Origin: Hymenolepis diminuta
Taxonomy: Eukaryota > Platyhelminthes > Cestoda > Cyclophyllidea > Hymenolepididae
Direction: 5' to 3'
Length of the DNA stretch: 64,000 nucleotides
Assembly (NCBI GenBank): GCA_900708905.1
Contig: CAADRB010000016.1
Location: forward strand, 693,614-757,613
How positions within the stretch are numbered: position 1 is the stretch's first letter; every line of letters begins with the position of its first letter. Position numbers and translations under genes: made by a program. This document shows, piece after piece, positions 1 to 14,340 of the stretch. The notes below the pieces were generated by a model that searched no databases, was not told the DNA's origin, and saw only the letters and a program-made list of their open reading frames with translations.

Positions 1-779
1 ATCATTTGTTAGACTTTCTGCTATTCAATGTCAATCGCCTCGAACAATTAAAAATTGCAATTTTTTGTTTTAGTGTGGATATAATAGTAACTTTATTTCC
101 TGGTACGACGCCACTCAAAAGTTGTGGTGAGCCGTGCTTTGTTAAATGTACCTCTGTTAGTCTCATTTGCCTACCTCATGGATGTAAAAAAGATACAATC
201 ACGATTATTAACTAACCAGTCAGAGAACTCTAAATACAGTTGACATTAATTTTACCACTGAATTTTGAAGTCAAATAATGAATATTGAATATTACGCCAT
301 CACATAGTGAGCTCTCCTTTTTTGAAAACATAGACAGCTCAATGCTCCCGTAGTAGAGTAAGGCTTGTGATGTTCTGAAGTCATTACCCTCTCATTGACG
401 ACACTCTTCTTCTTTTCATACCTTAACTGACTCGTCTGTTTTTCCTTATTTAAATGCTTTCCCATGATTAATAATGTAAAGCCTTCTTGAAAGTGTCAAT
501 GAGCAATAATACTAAAGCTTTTTATCCTACGTTACCTTTCATCTAGGATTAACCTTTAAAGTGTCAAATTTCCTTAGAAACTTATTTTGAAAACTACGTT
601 TTTATCCTCTGAAAAGTCAGGTGCGGTAGAAGGCATGTAATCTCTGTCTTCACCAATATTGATGGATTTTTGAATGCATTTTATAGGAGTCTCTTATTAT
701 GAAGTCTATAAAAGTAAAATCATTTGAATAAGCCTTAAATAAGGTAATTTACTGGACTTACTTATATCTGAGTGAGTCT

Positions 780-980
780 GTGAGTCTTATTTTGAAATTA
801 CCAATGAAAACTGAAATTAAGCCGAAAAAAGCTCATAGCTGCAGTGTTTATGTTTTGTCTCGGGATTATAAATTCCAATTCTCTGCTTCCGAGTGGCTCA
901 TCACCCTCGTCAATACTTGTGCATACATTCCCTCAAAAGGCTTGACAATTACTCAGGGCATGAAGTGTGTTATCACTCCA
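780..980. repeat. dispersed repeat R3, copy 1
   Basis: Contains the order: purine run with aaaaaa, a T-rich ttatgttttgtctcg block, then ttataaattcc and ttctct. The same order recurs at about 22140-22230 (tttatttttgtctcg, attatcaattcc, ttctct). The match is diverged and short, so confidence is limited. Confidence 0.4.
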
Positions 981-1825
981 GCACGTTTTGACTTCTAACC
1001 CTCAATAACATTAAGAAAATTCGTATTCCTACGGTGATTATTCCATCTTACCTCTCTGAGGCTACTGTAGTTTATTAATATCTAGTGGGCTAATCATTGC
1101 CCCAGAAACCCTCTGGCAGTATAGCAGCATAGAAGCGTCCTAACTTTACAAAAGAAACCTTTTTATTTATAATTAAAAGAAAATAATTTATACGTTTCCA
1201 TAAAAAGGAACATCAAAAGAACAAATATACAGGGATGTTTATTCAGAATTTGGTTTAAATTATTAACAGTTACCAATAGTTTCTTAAACAAATCGACCCT
1301 ATGGTTATAAGTTTCGTTATGAAAGCATTTGTTTCGATTCGAGGATTTACTTTCGCTGCACTCTCACTGCACAACTGATTTCAAAACTTCATGTGCTAAT
1401 TACTTGCCACTTAAGGGCCCACAAAAATTCCTAAGGGTTAACCTTCTTAGCTCTCTATATTTTGGACTGGAGGGGCATTTGACTCATTCCAGAATCTAAA
1501 ATAATTTCACATCCATTATTGAATATCATAAATATTTATAACAACCAGCTAGCCTTACACGCATGTACATATGTAATGAGATACACATGAATTAGACTGA
1601 CATGATCAACTATTCAAATTAATATATTTAATATACAATTAAGTTTAATTGAGTTCGCCATGAGTAAACACAGCTTACGGAGCTTTGTTAACTTAAAATC
1701 TTTTATCTTTATCATCTTTGCTTTGCTGAAGCTGTGAACTGCAGAATATCGTTGAGTGTGATTCAGCCATCTCATCTCTGACTTGTTAAGACCGCAAGTC
1801 ACTGAATATCACGAAAGATCATTTT

Positions 1826-1945
1826 GTTTTCTCAACTTTGGAAAGAAAAAAATGAATTGAAGCGGCAAGACTGATTCTTCTTGATTAGATACTGCCGGCC
1901 AATAAGCACTAAACATCGTATACAAGCACTTGCTGCAATCCAAGG
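1826..1945. repeat. dispersed repeat R1, copy 1
   Basis: About 120 bp that resemble 20545-20642 in the same orientation. Both copies contain the block aaaaaaatgaattgaag followed by a near-identical ggcaagac, then an AT-rich stretch and a similar 3' end reading cttg(c/t)tg(c/g)aatcca. The similarity is seen by eye, is imperfect and has no coding potential, so this is an old repeat of unknown class. Confidence 0.5.
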
Positions 1946-2934
1946 GAAGATAAAAAGGGCTACAAGAGGCGATATTAATCCATTCGAAAGACATCATAAG
2001 TTATGTCTTTGGACCCATCTAAATAAATGAAAAACAAATTAAATCTATTAACAAACTGAAACTGATTCTAGGTTTTCCACATACGCGTATATACAAAATG
2101 TCATTCTATTCAGCTGAGGAGAAACTGCAAAGCAGGAGAATTTGTTAATAACTATATTTGGCACTCATGTCTTTTTTGAAATGTCTGCCTCTTATCTCAG
2201 TCCATTTTATTTAGATGGTTTCAGTAACCCGGAGGCTTATGTTATCCTTGAAAAAAATCTGATCCGTCATTATATCTTCCTAACGAAAAAGCATATCAGA
2301 TTTCGTAAATGAGATGACTGATAATGGTTGACGTGGTGTGAAAGACCTTCCATTCTTCCTGGGTGGCATTGCTTTTACGGAAAGGTCGGTGGTATCAGCA
2401 GAAATTAGGCACAAATGACTCAGAGGAGTCAGGAGCCCTGTTATACAGATAGGAGGATATGGGAGTGGAAACCGGGAAATTTGTCTCTCCCATCAGTTGA
2501 CAAATTGCACATCCAGTATACAGATTAAACGACCGAGGAAAATTTAAACGGGAGTCTCTTTTACTAAAGTGTTTAGAAGCATTTTCCCCTTATAGGGGTC
2601 TTGCGACATGTGTATTGATAACCGTTAAATTAAATTTATCTTTTTATTCTAGTTTTCTGCCTACTACAAGCTTGGATACATGTCTTTCTACCTATGACTT
2701 ATTGCTCTTCCTTTGCTTTTCTTATCGATTTTGTTCCAATTATCTTATCTCGCATATTCAGCTTTACTCCAGTCGATCTAGCCACTTTTTCAAATTTTAC
2801 CCTACAGGTGGTACGGCATCTTTATTCTCTTCTAAAACCAGAGTTTCTGCTTTCTTCCCATTGCAGGACGCGTAGTCTAAATTATTTTTATTAAGGAAAT
2901 CATATAAGGCAGGTTAAAATGGAAGTGTATAATG

Positions 2935-3015
2935 GTGGGCAAAAAAGTATAAGGTGAGAGGAAGTGATCATCTTGCCACAATGGCCACTATCTTCTACCA
3001 CAGCAAGAGACATTA
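2935..3015 (+). repeat. dispersed repeat R2, copy 1
   Basis: Carries the core gtgatcatcttgccacaatgg followed by ccact. Copies of this core and its purine-rich left flank recur in both orientations at about 9400-9520, 21350-21470, 21890-21970 and 62450-62540. The flanks are also partly similar, so the full unit is longer than the core. No coding potential; class unknown. Confidence 0.55.
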
Positions 3016-6000
3016 AGAAGAACGTATCTCGTCATGCCTCCTTCCCCATTGGTTTACACTCTGGATCCTTTTTAGTGTGTGTGCTTCTGATATGGTGCTG
3101 ACTAGTTTACTTTCAGTTCTTCACCAGCAACGTACTTGTTAACTACATCATCTTGCCTTGACGAAATTTTCAGTGATTCGTGGGACTGCAACTAGGCAAC
3201 ATTATTGGGTATAGAGAAGAAGGGGACTGTTTCACAAAGATTTAACGGACAATTCTTTGAAAGGGAGGAGTTTTCTGACCTTAATTTAAGACCGTATGTA
3301 AAATGCTTTTGATTCTAGAGATTGCCGCAAATACAATGAGAAGTGCTTCACTCCAGTAAACAGTATTTTAGAGGTGGCACGCAAATTTAAAAATATGTAA
3401 TGCATTTACGTATGTGGACTGTTATGGTACAAACAAGAAACGGAAAACTCGTGTTCAATGATGATGGCTGTAAAATAGGAAAAATTTCCCACCGGCTTCG
3501 ATTTTCTCTAGTCTATTAATGGGGTGAGACAGGTAATGAACCAATGTTAAATGTGGGATTTTGTTTCGTATTATTGCCTTGGAAAGTGCTATCTTGCCAG
3601 TAGAAACCCTGGTTTCAAATTCTTCCGAATGAACTCGCTTTAAGCTTGATTTTGCAACCGAAAATAGGACTGGATCATCTATAAGCATTTGGACACCTGA
3701 ACTATAATTATATTTTGGACCGGTGACTATTTATCATTGTCAGTGCCCATGATAGAGTAAATCATGTTAAGAAGTAGAATGTTAAGAAAGGGGAATGGAT
3801 AGAAGTAGAGTATAAAGTCATGACATCAACAAAATCTTAATCGGAATTTGAGATCCGTCATTTTGTTTACTTAATACTTAACAGGCATGCCTTAACCAAA
3901 GTTTTCACATTTTAGATCCCTGTCCAAAAAATTCAGAGAGTTTATTGTCCGGTAGATTAAGAATAAGAGATGTTCGAGATGCCATCTCTGAAGTCTTCTC
4001 CCTTTAGATAATCAAAGAGTAGTTAATAGACATTAGTTAAGACGAATTTAACCCGGCACGAGTTCACTGAAAGCAACTATTACCAGTATTAATGTACTGC
4101 TTTCACCTTCTCTTACGTTTTAGGGTACAGGGGATGTGTAGTTAAACATTCCGATGATGAGTCTTGGGTTTATATTTCTAGCTCTCGGATAGTCTCAGTC
4201 ATATTGAGTACTGGCTCCTATTAGCTACCGCTATTCCCATTGACCGCATTGGCTCTACTGACCCGTCCAGATTCTATAATTTATAAAATAGCACTGTTTT
4301 ATAAGAAATAGATAATGGGATTGATTGTTTATCTAGTATGGGAGCTAAGTACTAAGATCACTAACTATATAACCTACAATGTTGTTTACTAGAGGGAGAG
4401 TAAGGGAGGTGGCTACACAGAAGAAGGTAGGTAGAGCTGCAGATAGAATGAGGCTGACTGAAGGATTAAAATGTTGGAGTTGACTGGCAGGAGTTGGAGA
4501 GGACTATATGAGAATCTTGTTGTAAAGGCAGGATAAACGCATGTCCATTAATCGGTTTGAAAGGGGTAGAAAGTGTTGTCAGACGATAATTTGAGTTATC
4601 ACAGGAGTTTTGATAGACAAGCCGATGTAGGCATGACGATAAGATCTCGCTGATTGATAGTGATACTGAAAATCGCCAAGCTGTCTAAGAAATATTAAAT
4701 CAGACCCTGGGAACCGTCAAGCCCGAACAACTCCCGAAATTTCCTCTTCAATCAGCCATTTCAAGTGAATACTCATTACTGGCTAGTCAGATTTTAGTTG
4801 CTAGGGGATTCCATTTCAAGATATATTTAGGGGAGAATAGTAATCGAAATGACTGATGTCTGGGGAAAAAAGTTCATTCACATATTTTTTACTTCTACTC
4901 ATTGCGACCCAAGAGTTTCTCAGCACTGAAACAAGTAGAGTATTCTTTTCGACTTCTTATATTTGAATTTTCCTTAAAGCGTCTCCTTCCATAAACACTT
5001 GAATGTCACTGATCTACTTACCGGATTTGCAGTTCACCTACCTCTACCACCACTTCTCAGTAAATTCTTGTTTTACCGAGTTTTCTTCCCCCTTATTTTC
5101 TGCAGCTCTTTGCCTTCTACGATTGATGGCTCTATTTCTTGTCTATCTACAGTAAACTGAAGTAATGATTCGAATAGAACCAGTATTATATACATGATTT
5201 GTTAAACTTTAGGGACATTTCTAGTGTGCAGGTCACACGTCCACATGACCTTAATTTTAAAATACTATTTCTAGTGTTTTGTTATCTGTGTCAAATGCAT
5301 CTAAATCAAAAACAACTCCCACAGTTCTTCCAAATAAAATTTAATAATATAGTTCTTACACAGTACCATTCTTTAATCCAAAGAAGGATTAATTAACCGC
5401 TTTGTTTGTTTGAACATTCTGTTAAGAGTATGCGGATATCTGTTATATGCATATGGGAGCGATTTAATTCTCTTAAACAGTGATATTTCCTTCGAATTGT
5501 TTTTAATGCGCGAAAACATGTGGTAGTAAGGTGTTTTCATTGATTGACAGATTTCTCCTCTTTTACAGATACGTTGTCCACTTAAAAGACAGCGATATGT
5601 CATATTCTTCATCCCTCATATGCATACAAGAAGAGGCTCGTTGTAAAGGTCAGATTTGTCAATTATGGTATAGAAATTAGCTGCTATCAAATTTTAAATG
5701 TCTGACATATATCTTTAAAATACAGGAAAAATTATTTCACTGTTATTATTTATTCTTATATTTTCATTTATGGGAAGATATCTAAACGTGATTAACCATA
5801 AAGTAGAGAATAACATTAAGACATCGAATGAACATTAGTTTTGATTGAACTTCGGATTCATGAAATTTTTCATTGTTATATTGAAAGCATCGAGGTTATC
5901 ACTAATTAGAGGAGTTATACTATCACAACAGACAGAACAATTAAGACAACATGGCTAGTCACTCCGTTTACTCATATCGCTTATAGAGCCCTCAATATTC

Positions 6001-9000
6001 TGTTCATAAATTCGTTTAGGAGTGTGAATTATGAAATTTGAATTGAGGAACAAGAGAACATGACCCGTTAGATAAACTAAGATCGTTTGAATTTATACAA
6101 CGTGAAATCTAATAATGAATTACAATCCAGTTATTTGCTTTAATGCAAAGCTAAAAACTTTAAAAAACCCCACAATATGACTATAATACTATATCATACA
6201 GTCCAAAGTTGACATTCTTCAGCGTCATTCTTTCATGCAATACATTATAATAAGGATTTAATCATACGGTGATTCCATTCTATTCCGTACTCTTCATTTT
6301 ATAATAGCGAAAGTTCAAAGACTGCGATGAACTCATGCTAATAAGCCAGTTTTTACATATCTTTTGTTTAATTGTCCAATTCCGTGGATGGAATAAACAG
6401 CGTATTTATTAATATAGACTGTGTTAGCAAAAAGTGCAGCTGGAGAGTGGAATTCAAAAGCAGGAAAAATGATTTATGACAGTAATTGATGGTCAAATGA
6501 TTTGGCGCCAATTTTGCCATAGGTAGAGAGGAGTGAATGGCTGACCAACTGTTATGCGGTCATAGCCCGAAGCAGTCCCATAAAACCGATGCTATTGTTA
6601 TTATGCGCAATAATCATATCTAGCTAACTCAAATCTTCAACTTAAGGAAAATTCCCAGTATGTGATATTATTACTTGAGTCGAATGAAGGGACACTGTGT
6701 AATTGCTTCAGAGGTAAGCCAGAAAGTATATGAATAAATTCAACAAAAATGGATTTTTGGTGAATGTTAAATCATCTTACAATCGCGGTTATGAAGATTG
6801 AAGAGGTGTATTAGATCACATCTTAGTGTATGCGTCAACTACAATCGTTCAGATGGGCAATCGAGTTATACTTGACGAAAAATGACCCAGTAGACCCAGA
6901 TACCACAAATCTTCGAGGGTGAAATCTTCAAATTAATGTACTATTGAAATCTCGGCAAATCCTTGCTCATCTCATGCCATTGATACAAACTATATCCACA
7001 TAAGTAACACATCATTTTTATTAAGCAATCTTACTAAATGGATTTCAATTGCTCACCTTTTGGTTAAAAGCATATAAAAACGCGAATTCCATTAGAATCA
7101 CTTCTACAGAAAGTAATAACTTACCCTTATCAAACTTCTTAAGTTATTGGGGCGGGATGACCACATTTTAAATATTCATCGCTGTAGTTTGGGCACTGAT
7201 TAGTGACATTTTTCTTGAATAATTTGTTTATTTTATTCGTTTCTATTTTATTAGAATTCATCAATTTTTTGCCACTTCTGAGTGCTGTGTTTTATTTAGA
7301 AGACCTTCTGCTTCATATTCTTACTAATTACGTAAATAAGTGCGTTTGTGCATAAGTCCCATCCCAGGCTGGGAGCTGCTGACTTTGTAAGAGGTACGGT
7401 CTTAGTCTCGTTTGTCAGCTATTAATCTTCTTTATGTTTCATTTCAGTTTCAGCCATACAAGTTTATATAGTTTACTGCTTACCCTTATTTTAACCTAGG
7501 GTCTTAATAGCTACACTCTTAGGAACTAAGTAGATTTTAATGGTCAGAGCAAATTCCTGTCTGTGATGAATTTATTTGATTTTTTACCAAAAGTTAATTT
7601 TAATTTATGCCAAATTACCGTCGCGTGGATGCAACGATGGAACAGTGTCACCAACGCCTTTTAAATACATGGAAATTTTAGAGACAACGAGCCACTGTTC
7701 GCAATTTGTGCATTAGAGAAATCACAAATTCTTCCATTCCCGAAATTTTCGAATTTTATTCTCACTTAGCTCCAGTACATTTAACATTGATAAATTTGCA
7801 TATCTGTCTGTATGTCTTGTATCTCGTGATACGACTATTAAACAAGTATTTTTCGTTAAGTAGGCTAAACAAAATTGATGAGTATATTATTTTTCTACAT
7901 ATTTTATTCACATCAGACAAATAACCAGTCAAATAAATTGTCTTGGAGATAAAATGACATAAATCAAATTATTTCTGTGGGATCTCCAAGTCCCAAGTCC
8001 TCCAATTATCATGAATGAAGTATACAACCAAGAACCCTCCCTAATGAGAAATTTACAATCTATCCGCTGAATGTGCTCTGGTGTCAATTGAAACTGCCAT
8101 CACTGACATTGCTAACCATTACGCCATCAGCTCACAGAGTAGAGCAAAATTATCCAATGTCAATTTGGCGCACGATTTAAACACTGTCACCAATGCGTAA
8201 AATCAGACAGATACTTTGTAAGAAGTCAAAGTTGAACGCCACTTTTGATGCAGCATGTGGTAAAAAAAGACCTACCGCCTTAATTTGTACCCCTTGAATC
8301 TGCCAGTACCCCCTTCCCAAATTACCCTTCTTAAGGGAAACAGTTGTTGTAGAGATAACATTATACACACTTCCTGATCACATTAACTTTTGGCGCCAAA
8401 AAACGACAGTTGGTGGGTTCGATGGTTGTTTATCAACAGGGTGCACGTATATGTGTATGTAAGAGATGTTAAATTTAAAACTTGCGTTTGCAAAAATAGT
8501 TTTAGTGAACATTCAAAGGGAATTCAAGGCTCGCTTCCGCCTTTTGTGCATAAAATCCATTTCAGTGCTGTTGTGATGCTAGGAGGCCTAGTGCTGCCAC
8601 TATAATCTAGATGTCTCACATGATACTACTAGGCTACAGTTGACACATTTCGGGGAAGAAGAATACAGAAAAATCACTTCTTCGAGAAGTTTTATTTCTC
8701 TCTTTTATAGAAGTAATACAATTAATGAATCCACTATCTGGGTCGATTGTGAGGTTGTCTAAAATAGCTGACTAAACATTTGGGTCAGCGTGCGCCCGCA
8801 TATTGGTTAGGCCGATAGGCCCCTGTGAGATCACCCGGATATTTATTGATCATGTTGAGATAATGAAAGACTCAGTGGTCTTCACCTATATATCCCTACA
8901 ATTACAATTGAGAAAGCATTATTATTACTATCAGCAGTAGTAGTAACTAACGAAAAGGAACATAACTTAACTGGATCTAGTTAGTCATGAATGTAATAAA

Positions 9001-9399
9001 TCACTCAAATCCTAAACAGGCGTTCAGAGTTATACTTACGATGGTGGGAGGGAGTGGAAGCATATATAATGGGAAACCGAATAGTCGTTTGCGTTCTATG
9101 AAAAGAGTATATAATGGGAGACACATATGAGCAAGAAAACAAAAACGTAGATACAGAACAATTGAATCAATATACCACAAAAAATATCTCAAAGGCTTAT
9201 ATAAATTTAAGCATAAAGAGGGATAGGTAGTTGTCTCTTTAATCCATCAGACATGTTGTTTCTAAGGCACTGGAAAAAGCCTAATCTAACAACTAAGCCA
9301 GCCAATAGGGAATCGCTTGCAAACACACAGACCAACATTGGAGCAGGTTGAACAATTGAAAAGCTTGCAACTGAGATATGCTCAATCGCAATCCCATGC

Positions 9400-9520
9400 T
9401 TCTTCAGACATAAGTGGCCATTGTGGCAAGAGGATCGTTTCCTCTCGTTCTTGTTCCTTTTAATGTTTCTTGGTCCATCTTTCTATCTTTCTTACAACGT
9501 CATCCTTGTCTGTGATTATC
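9400..9520 (-). repeat. dispersed repeat R2, copy 2
   Basis: On the minus strand this reads accaagaaacattaaaagg, a purine-rich stretch and then cctcttgccacaatggccac, matching the copies at 2935 (+) and 62450 (+). The left flank accaagaaacatta is nearly identical to that of the 62.45 kb copy. Confidence 0.55.
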
Positions 9521-12337
9521 TATAATAAAACCCTCTTTGGACTACGCTTCCTAATTGTGGTCTGCAACTTATGGAATGCTTGTAATACACTGAATATGTT
9601 TTCATCCAGTCTAAATGTAAAATGCAGAAATCAGTAATGAGCAGATTAGTGCACCTTGGACACACTAACGAAGAGTGTGATTCAGATTCATTGAAAATTT
9701 ATGATTCGGCTTACTAACAAGTTTTAAGTAGTGCGTTGAAAAAGTAAAATAAACCCTTTTTCGCTGGAAATGCGAACCGATGGTACGTGTCTACTAGTTA
9801 GAAGTTACGAGATCGGACCATATCCAAACATACGAATAGCGATGGTTAATTCTGGCCAACAAAAGGTGAGTTGATAGAATGAGAGTTTCCATTAAGAGTG
9901 ATTGTAGAGTACCTTCCCCCTACATAAGTATAGTGTTGTTAACGCTTTCCATTATGAGGTTGGAAAGTTTTATGCTTACACAGATAAACTTATAATATGG
10001 CTTTCTAATATGACTGAGTCTTTAATTGATTAACACTCTTTACGTACATGTTTCGATGTCAGTTTTGTCAAAGGTTGGATCGAATGTGAAGACGATTCAC
10101 TTTCTTCGTGCACTCAAAGTACTTTTTTTGATTATCAACGCTCTTAATTTCGTTTTTGGATTCAAAAATGAGTAGAGGTACATCCAGTAGCCACAGCCTT
10201 CTTATTTGTAAATCAGCCAAGTTCTCCTAGGCCCAAATCGATGAAAGCGTTTGTAATTGTATCAATAAAGATATCGTTTCCCTTTTCTTTTCCAGTCTTA
10301 ATCACGATAATCAAGACATAACCTTGAGACACAATAATGTTTTGACTTGAAACATGGATTGTGAAGCTTTATGATGGCCTTAAATATCTTAAATATAGGT
10401 ACTAGGCGAGCAGAGCACCAGTGAAAAAAGCACTTCAGCGTGGTGGATTTTTCTGTGAAACTCTTTTTAAATACTTCTCATGAACTTCATTAGAAAATAA
10501 AATGACTGTGCAGCATGCATACTATTACTCATTCTCTCAAATTGCTTAACCATTAGACTCAGTTATTTGAAACCCCTCATTTCTACCTTGGACCCATAAG
10601 CATTTCAGTTTACCACTCAAATATTCTCCAACCTTCAATTTCATCGGTGGGAAACTGGAAAGATAAACAGCCTGATAGACTATCATATGTTAGTGACCTC
10701 TGAGTTGCAAAAACTTATGGCATAATGTTACCATGGTCAATTGGTCATGATTAATCAGAAATTTTCGATACCGGACATTAGATTCCTCGCCAGAATTGGC
10801 TGGGAATCTTTACAAATATTTTCAATTGGACCCTGATAATATAATCTTTCCACCTAAATCGTCTTCATTCAAAAATCAGAAGAAAACATCATTCATGTGT
10901 CCCATTTACTTTATATGTCTGAATCCTTTTTCGAAGATTAGTGAGTAAATCAAATTATAGTCTCTTAAGTTTCCTGAATCATGTGAGGAAAGGTACAAAT
11001 AGAGTTTAAAAAACTGCAGCTTTTCCATACTTGAAATCCCACGAAACCTGTTTCGTACAAATAATGCTATTTGCAAATTTTAAGTAGCATTAACATTTGC
11101 CAACTTAAGACTAATCCGATCATTTACGCTAACTTAGACGTCAAGGTCACTATTGCACACAGACAGGTCTATCTGTAAACATCAGATCTATCCAAACCAG
11201 TCGCTAATTTCACACAGCACGTTCAGATAATATCAAAACCAATATTAATCGTTCATAACGCACTAAAATCTTCTAGTTATTGTAAGGCAGTACAGTTTAT
11301 CGACCGTTCACTGGGCATACGTTGAGATTTAATATGGCGTCCATCTTCATACGGACCACACGAATGCTTTAAAATTCTCTGTATTAGTGTTTTCTGTGAA
11401 AGTCAATTTTCTGCAGATAAAACTTGAGAAATTACAAATCACCAACATCTGGCAGTTTGGGGAAAAGCAAGCCCTAGGTACCCTGCTAGAAAAGGCTCAA
11501 CTTTGTTGTAAATGGCCAACCGATAACTCTCTAAATCCAAAAATGAGGGTGGCACTATCACACAAAATTTTGTATTCGGCAAATTCGAATTCATGCCTCC
11601 TTCGACTCTCAGAAGAACGTAAGCTGGCATAATAAAGGAGGGATTACGAAAAATGCATAAATATAACTTTACAGCTGCAACTCCCACACAGACACAGCTC
11701 CAATTATAGAGAATACTCTCAGGATCCTACAGACGAGACGATTCCGATGAGAACTCCGACCACACAACACTCGATAGCTTCAAACCTCTCGATCGCCCGC
11801 CAGTTGCTCAAAAAGTTATTTTGGAGTTCACAGCATGACATTTTAAAGAGAATTAATAATAATCACACGCAAAAAGCTGCACCAGTTTCGGAATACACTC
11901 CACCAGTCAGCAAAATTCACAAAAAGGGCAATATGACCCCCAAAAATGGCTGAACAATCATTTAACTTCTATCAGAGGAGACAGTCGATAAGTACGTTAA
12001 ATGGACATTAAATATGTGTCTACCGCACTAATTCCTAAACATATCCCAACAGAAATCCAGTTCAGCAATTTCCTTTTTTTCAAACACCGAAAACGCGAGC
12101 TTTGTAACTGGCAGTCGAACACAAAAGACGAGGGCCTAACAACCCCCATTTAAAGGTGAATTCTAGTGAATAAAATGATAAATGTGGACATTGGACAAAT
12201 TAATGCAACAAATGAGTTAATGACTAAATTTAGACACGAAAGGAAACGCAACCGGAGAACATTCTACCCACATGAATCAGGTAATTACAAAAAACAAATG
12301 AATCACTATACAAGAACCATAAATTAATAGAGGTTAC

Positions 12338-12343
12338 TTTATT
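12338..12343 (-). terminator. poly(A) signal AATAAA of the BTF3 gene
   Basis: On the minus strand AATAAA lies about 45 nt past the BTF3 stop codon (12388-12390), a usual distance for a short 3' UTR. Inferred from position only. Confidence 0.5.
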
Positions 12344-12387
12344 AACATCCACGGTATTAGAAGTTGCAAATGCACTATTCGCACATT

Positions 12388-12962
12388 CTACTCTTTTGCA
12401 GTTTCTTCGAAATCACCTACTAAATCAGGGACATCATCGTCATCGTCTTCTGCAGCATCTTTGTTTTCATCCTGAGCAGTTTCTTAAAATAAATTGACCA
12501 GTAAATTAAAAGCAGCAAAGCATACAAATTCATCTTTAAAATAAAGCATACCTGACATTTTGGAAAGACGTTGCTTTGCTGTCTCCAATTGGCTCATCAT
12601 ATTTGGAAACAAGTCATTAAGACCTTAAAATATTACCAAAAGGACTGCACAATCTTACTTTTGTTCTCTGCAAGACCAGAAACGGCAAACATGTTAGCAT
12701 GTGGTGAGGCCTGAACTCTTGGGTTTTTGAAATGAAGCATTGTTCCGTCAGCTTTGTACATATTAACCTCCTCGATGGAGGGAATGGGGTTAAGTCCAAG
12801 CTTCTTTAGAGTTGCCTGCAATTTCTTATCATCGGTAGCAGCAGTTTTATGAACAACCTTCCTCTTTCTGCGTGCAGTACCTTTACCACCAATACGAGCT
12901 TGCTCAGAAAGAGGCTTTAAGGCCTGAATTCTTTCGAGACGAGCTGCATCCTTCGACTGCAT
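12388..12962 (-). CDS. BTF3: transcription factor BTF3 / nascent polypeptide-associated complex beta subunit
   Basis: Beta subunit of the NAC heterodimer, which binds nascent chains at the ribosome exit tunnel. Three exons on the minus strand: 12962-12659, 12623-12552, 12482-12388, joined by 35 and 69 bp GT-AG introns. Phases fit exactly (471 bp, 156 aa). The N-terminus has the basic ribosome-binding stretch ([17 protein letters not shown], near residues 23-39), then the NAC domain ([16 protein letters not shown] and [17 protein letters not shown]). Exon 2 gives the helical region ([13 protein letters not shown]), and the last exon the acidic tail with [10 protein letters not shown], typical of BTF3. 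The length is close to the ~160 aa of animal homologues. An AG acceptor-like site lies 8 nt before the ATG. No break or missing block is seen, so the gene looks intact. Confidence 0.93.
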
Positions 12963-12985
12963 TTTCTTGTCTAAAGTAACGAAAT
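12963..12985 (-). promoter_or_regulatory. candidate spliced-leader acceptor before BTF3
   Basis: On the minus strand a T-rich tract ends in cgttactttag (AG at 12971-12972) and leaves only 8 nt, acaagaaa, before the ATG. Flatworms add a spliced leader to some mRNAs at such sites. A conventional 5' UTR intron acceptor would look the same. Confidence 0.4.
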
Positions 12986-12989
12986 AAAA

Positions 12990-14340
12990 TACGAAAACGC
13001 AAACCTACCAAATTAAAAGAGAAAAAGCGTGAACAGAGTGAAAGTTGCGCGCGCTCAAACAATATACGTGTTTATAAAATTAGAGAAATATTTGATTTTT
13101 TTTAAAGAGTAAATATGTGTTTTTCGCTAACTTAAATAAATTTTTATTCTTCGTTTTCAGGTGAAATAAACTGATAATAGAATTTTAGGTTGTGTCGAAA
13201 ATAAATGGATAAAAATCACTGGCCAAAATTAAAAATGACATTTTAATTCTAAAAACATTGGTACATAGTTCTTTGATATTGAAAATCTGCTTTTCTTCTT
13301 GTAAGCTCATATATTTATCCAGTACATATATTTTCTCCTTAAGCGATATATAATATATTTTTCTTAAAGGTTTTAGTTTTGTGATTACGCTCAACTCAAA
13401 GTGAATCACTGATTAATATTTAGAATCCGTTTTGAAAATGGTAAACATCGAAATGTTGTCCTCCAGTGCCCAATTGCTTTCGAATTGTGATGACAAAATG
13501 AATTTCTTAATATTAATTATTGGCCTTATTTCCATATTTCAACATTAACTAGGTGTTATGAATTCCAGTGTAAATATTTAAGGTTGAACATTGAATAAAG
13601 TATGGGTCAGATGTCTTAATTTATTCAGTTAGCTATTTCTAGTGATCGTCAATGAAACTACTATTGTCGTAAAACGGTTAATTTGAAATTCTTTGGACAA
13701 ACTATTATGACCCTCTTTGTTTCAATCACACTGAATATCATGATTATTGGTTTCTGAAAATTCCAGTCCCAAGGAAAGCGGGAGAAACCAATGTTGTATT
13801 GGGTTACATCCAATTAGGACCCTAATATAAACCTGACCACATTCTTCTTTCTATACTGAATATGGTCAATCTAGAAGTGGTCACGAATATATATCATTTT
13901 TTAAAAAAATATATTTCGTCATCATCTTACCACTTTGTTGTTAATATAAACTTAACATGAAATTATTAGGATTGGATGAGTCACTGTGCAAATTATCAAC
14001 GCAAATTTTTTCATACCACAATTGTGATATGGCAGTCTTAATAAATATGTTTATTCTAACACTGGTGTTTTATTTATTTAATACTACCTGGGTGGTTGAT
14101 AACTGATTAAAATAAACAGACTTGCAATTATCAATGTTATGACCTCATAAACCTCCCGAAATTGCCTACTAAAGCCTTAGTTCAAAAAATAACACGGGAG
14201 TGCTGTACCGGTGGACTTCACTATAAACTTATAAATCAACTTATAGACCAATGACCCTGCAATTTAGTACATTTCAAAACATCCAAGTTTTATTAACAAT
14301 TAATTAATTTTATTTTTATCAGATAAAAAGTAATCGATTC
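12990..14340. other. intergenic stretch, nothing recognised
   Basis: AT-rich sequence between the BTF3 start and the gypsy relic. It should contain the BTF3 promoter, but I see no convincing TATA or initiator arrangement. There is one GC-rich patch (ttgcgcgcgctc near 13045) about 85 bp upstream of the BTF3 ATG. If the gypsy element kept a 3' LTR it would start near 14350 and run leftwards into this region. Confidence 0.4.

Larger units (their letters stand above)
1..12330. other. gene-poor region, no recognised gene
   Basis: I read both strands and found no exon with a recognisable protein and compatible splice sites. Open frames here are short (at most ~86 codons), AT-rich in composition and unlike any family I know. 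The stretch holds diverged dispersed repeats, annotated separately at about 0.78-0.98, 1.83-1.95, 2.93-3.02 and 9.40-9.52 kb. It may be intergenic DNA or a long intron of a gene outside the window. Confidence 0.6.

Noticed and set aside
4390..4700. G/A-rich block resembling 31790-32000
   Set aside because: The likeness may be due to shared base composition. I could not find a long enough exact shared word.
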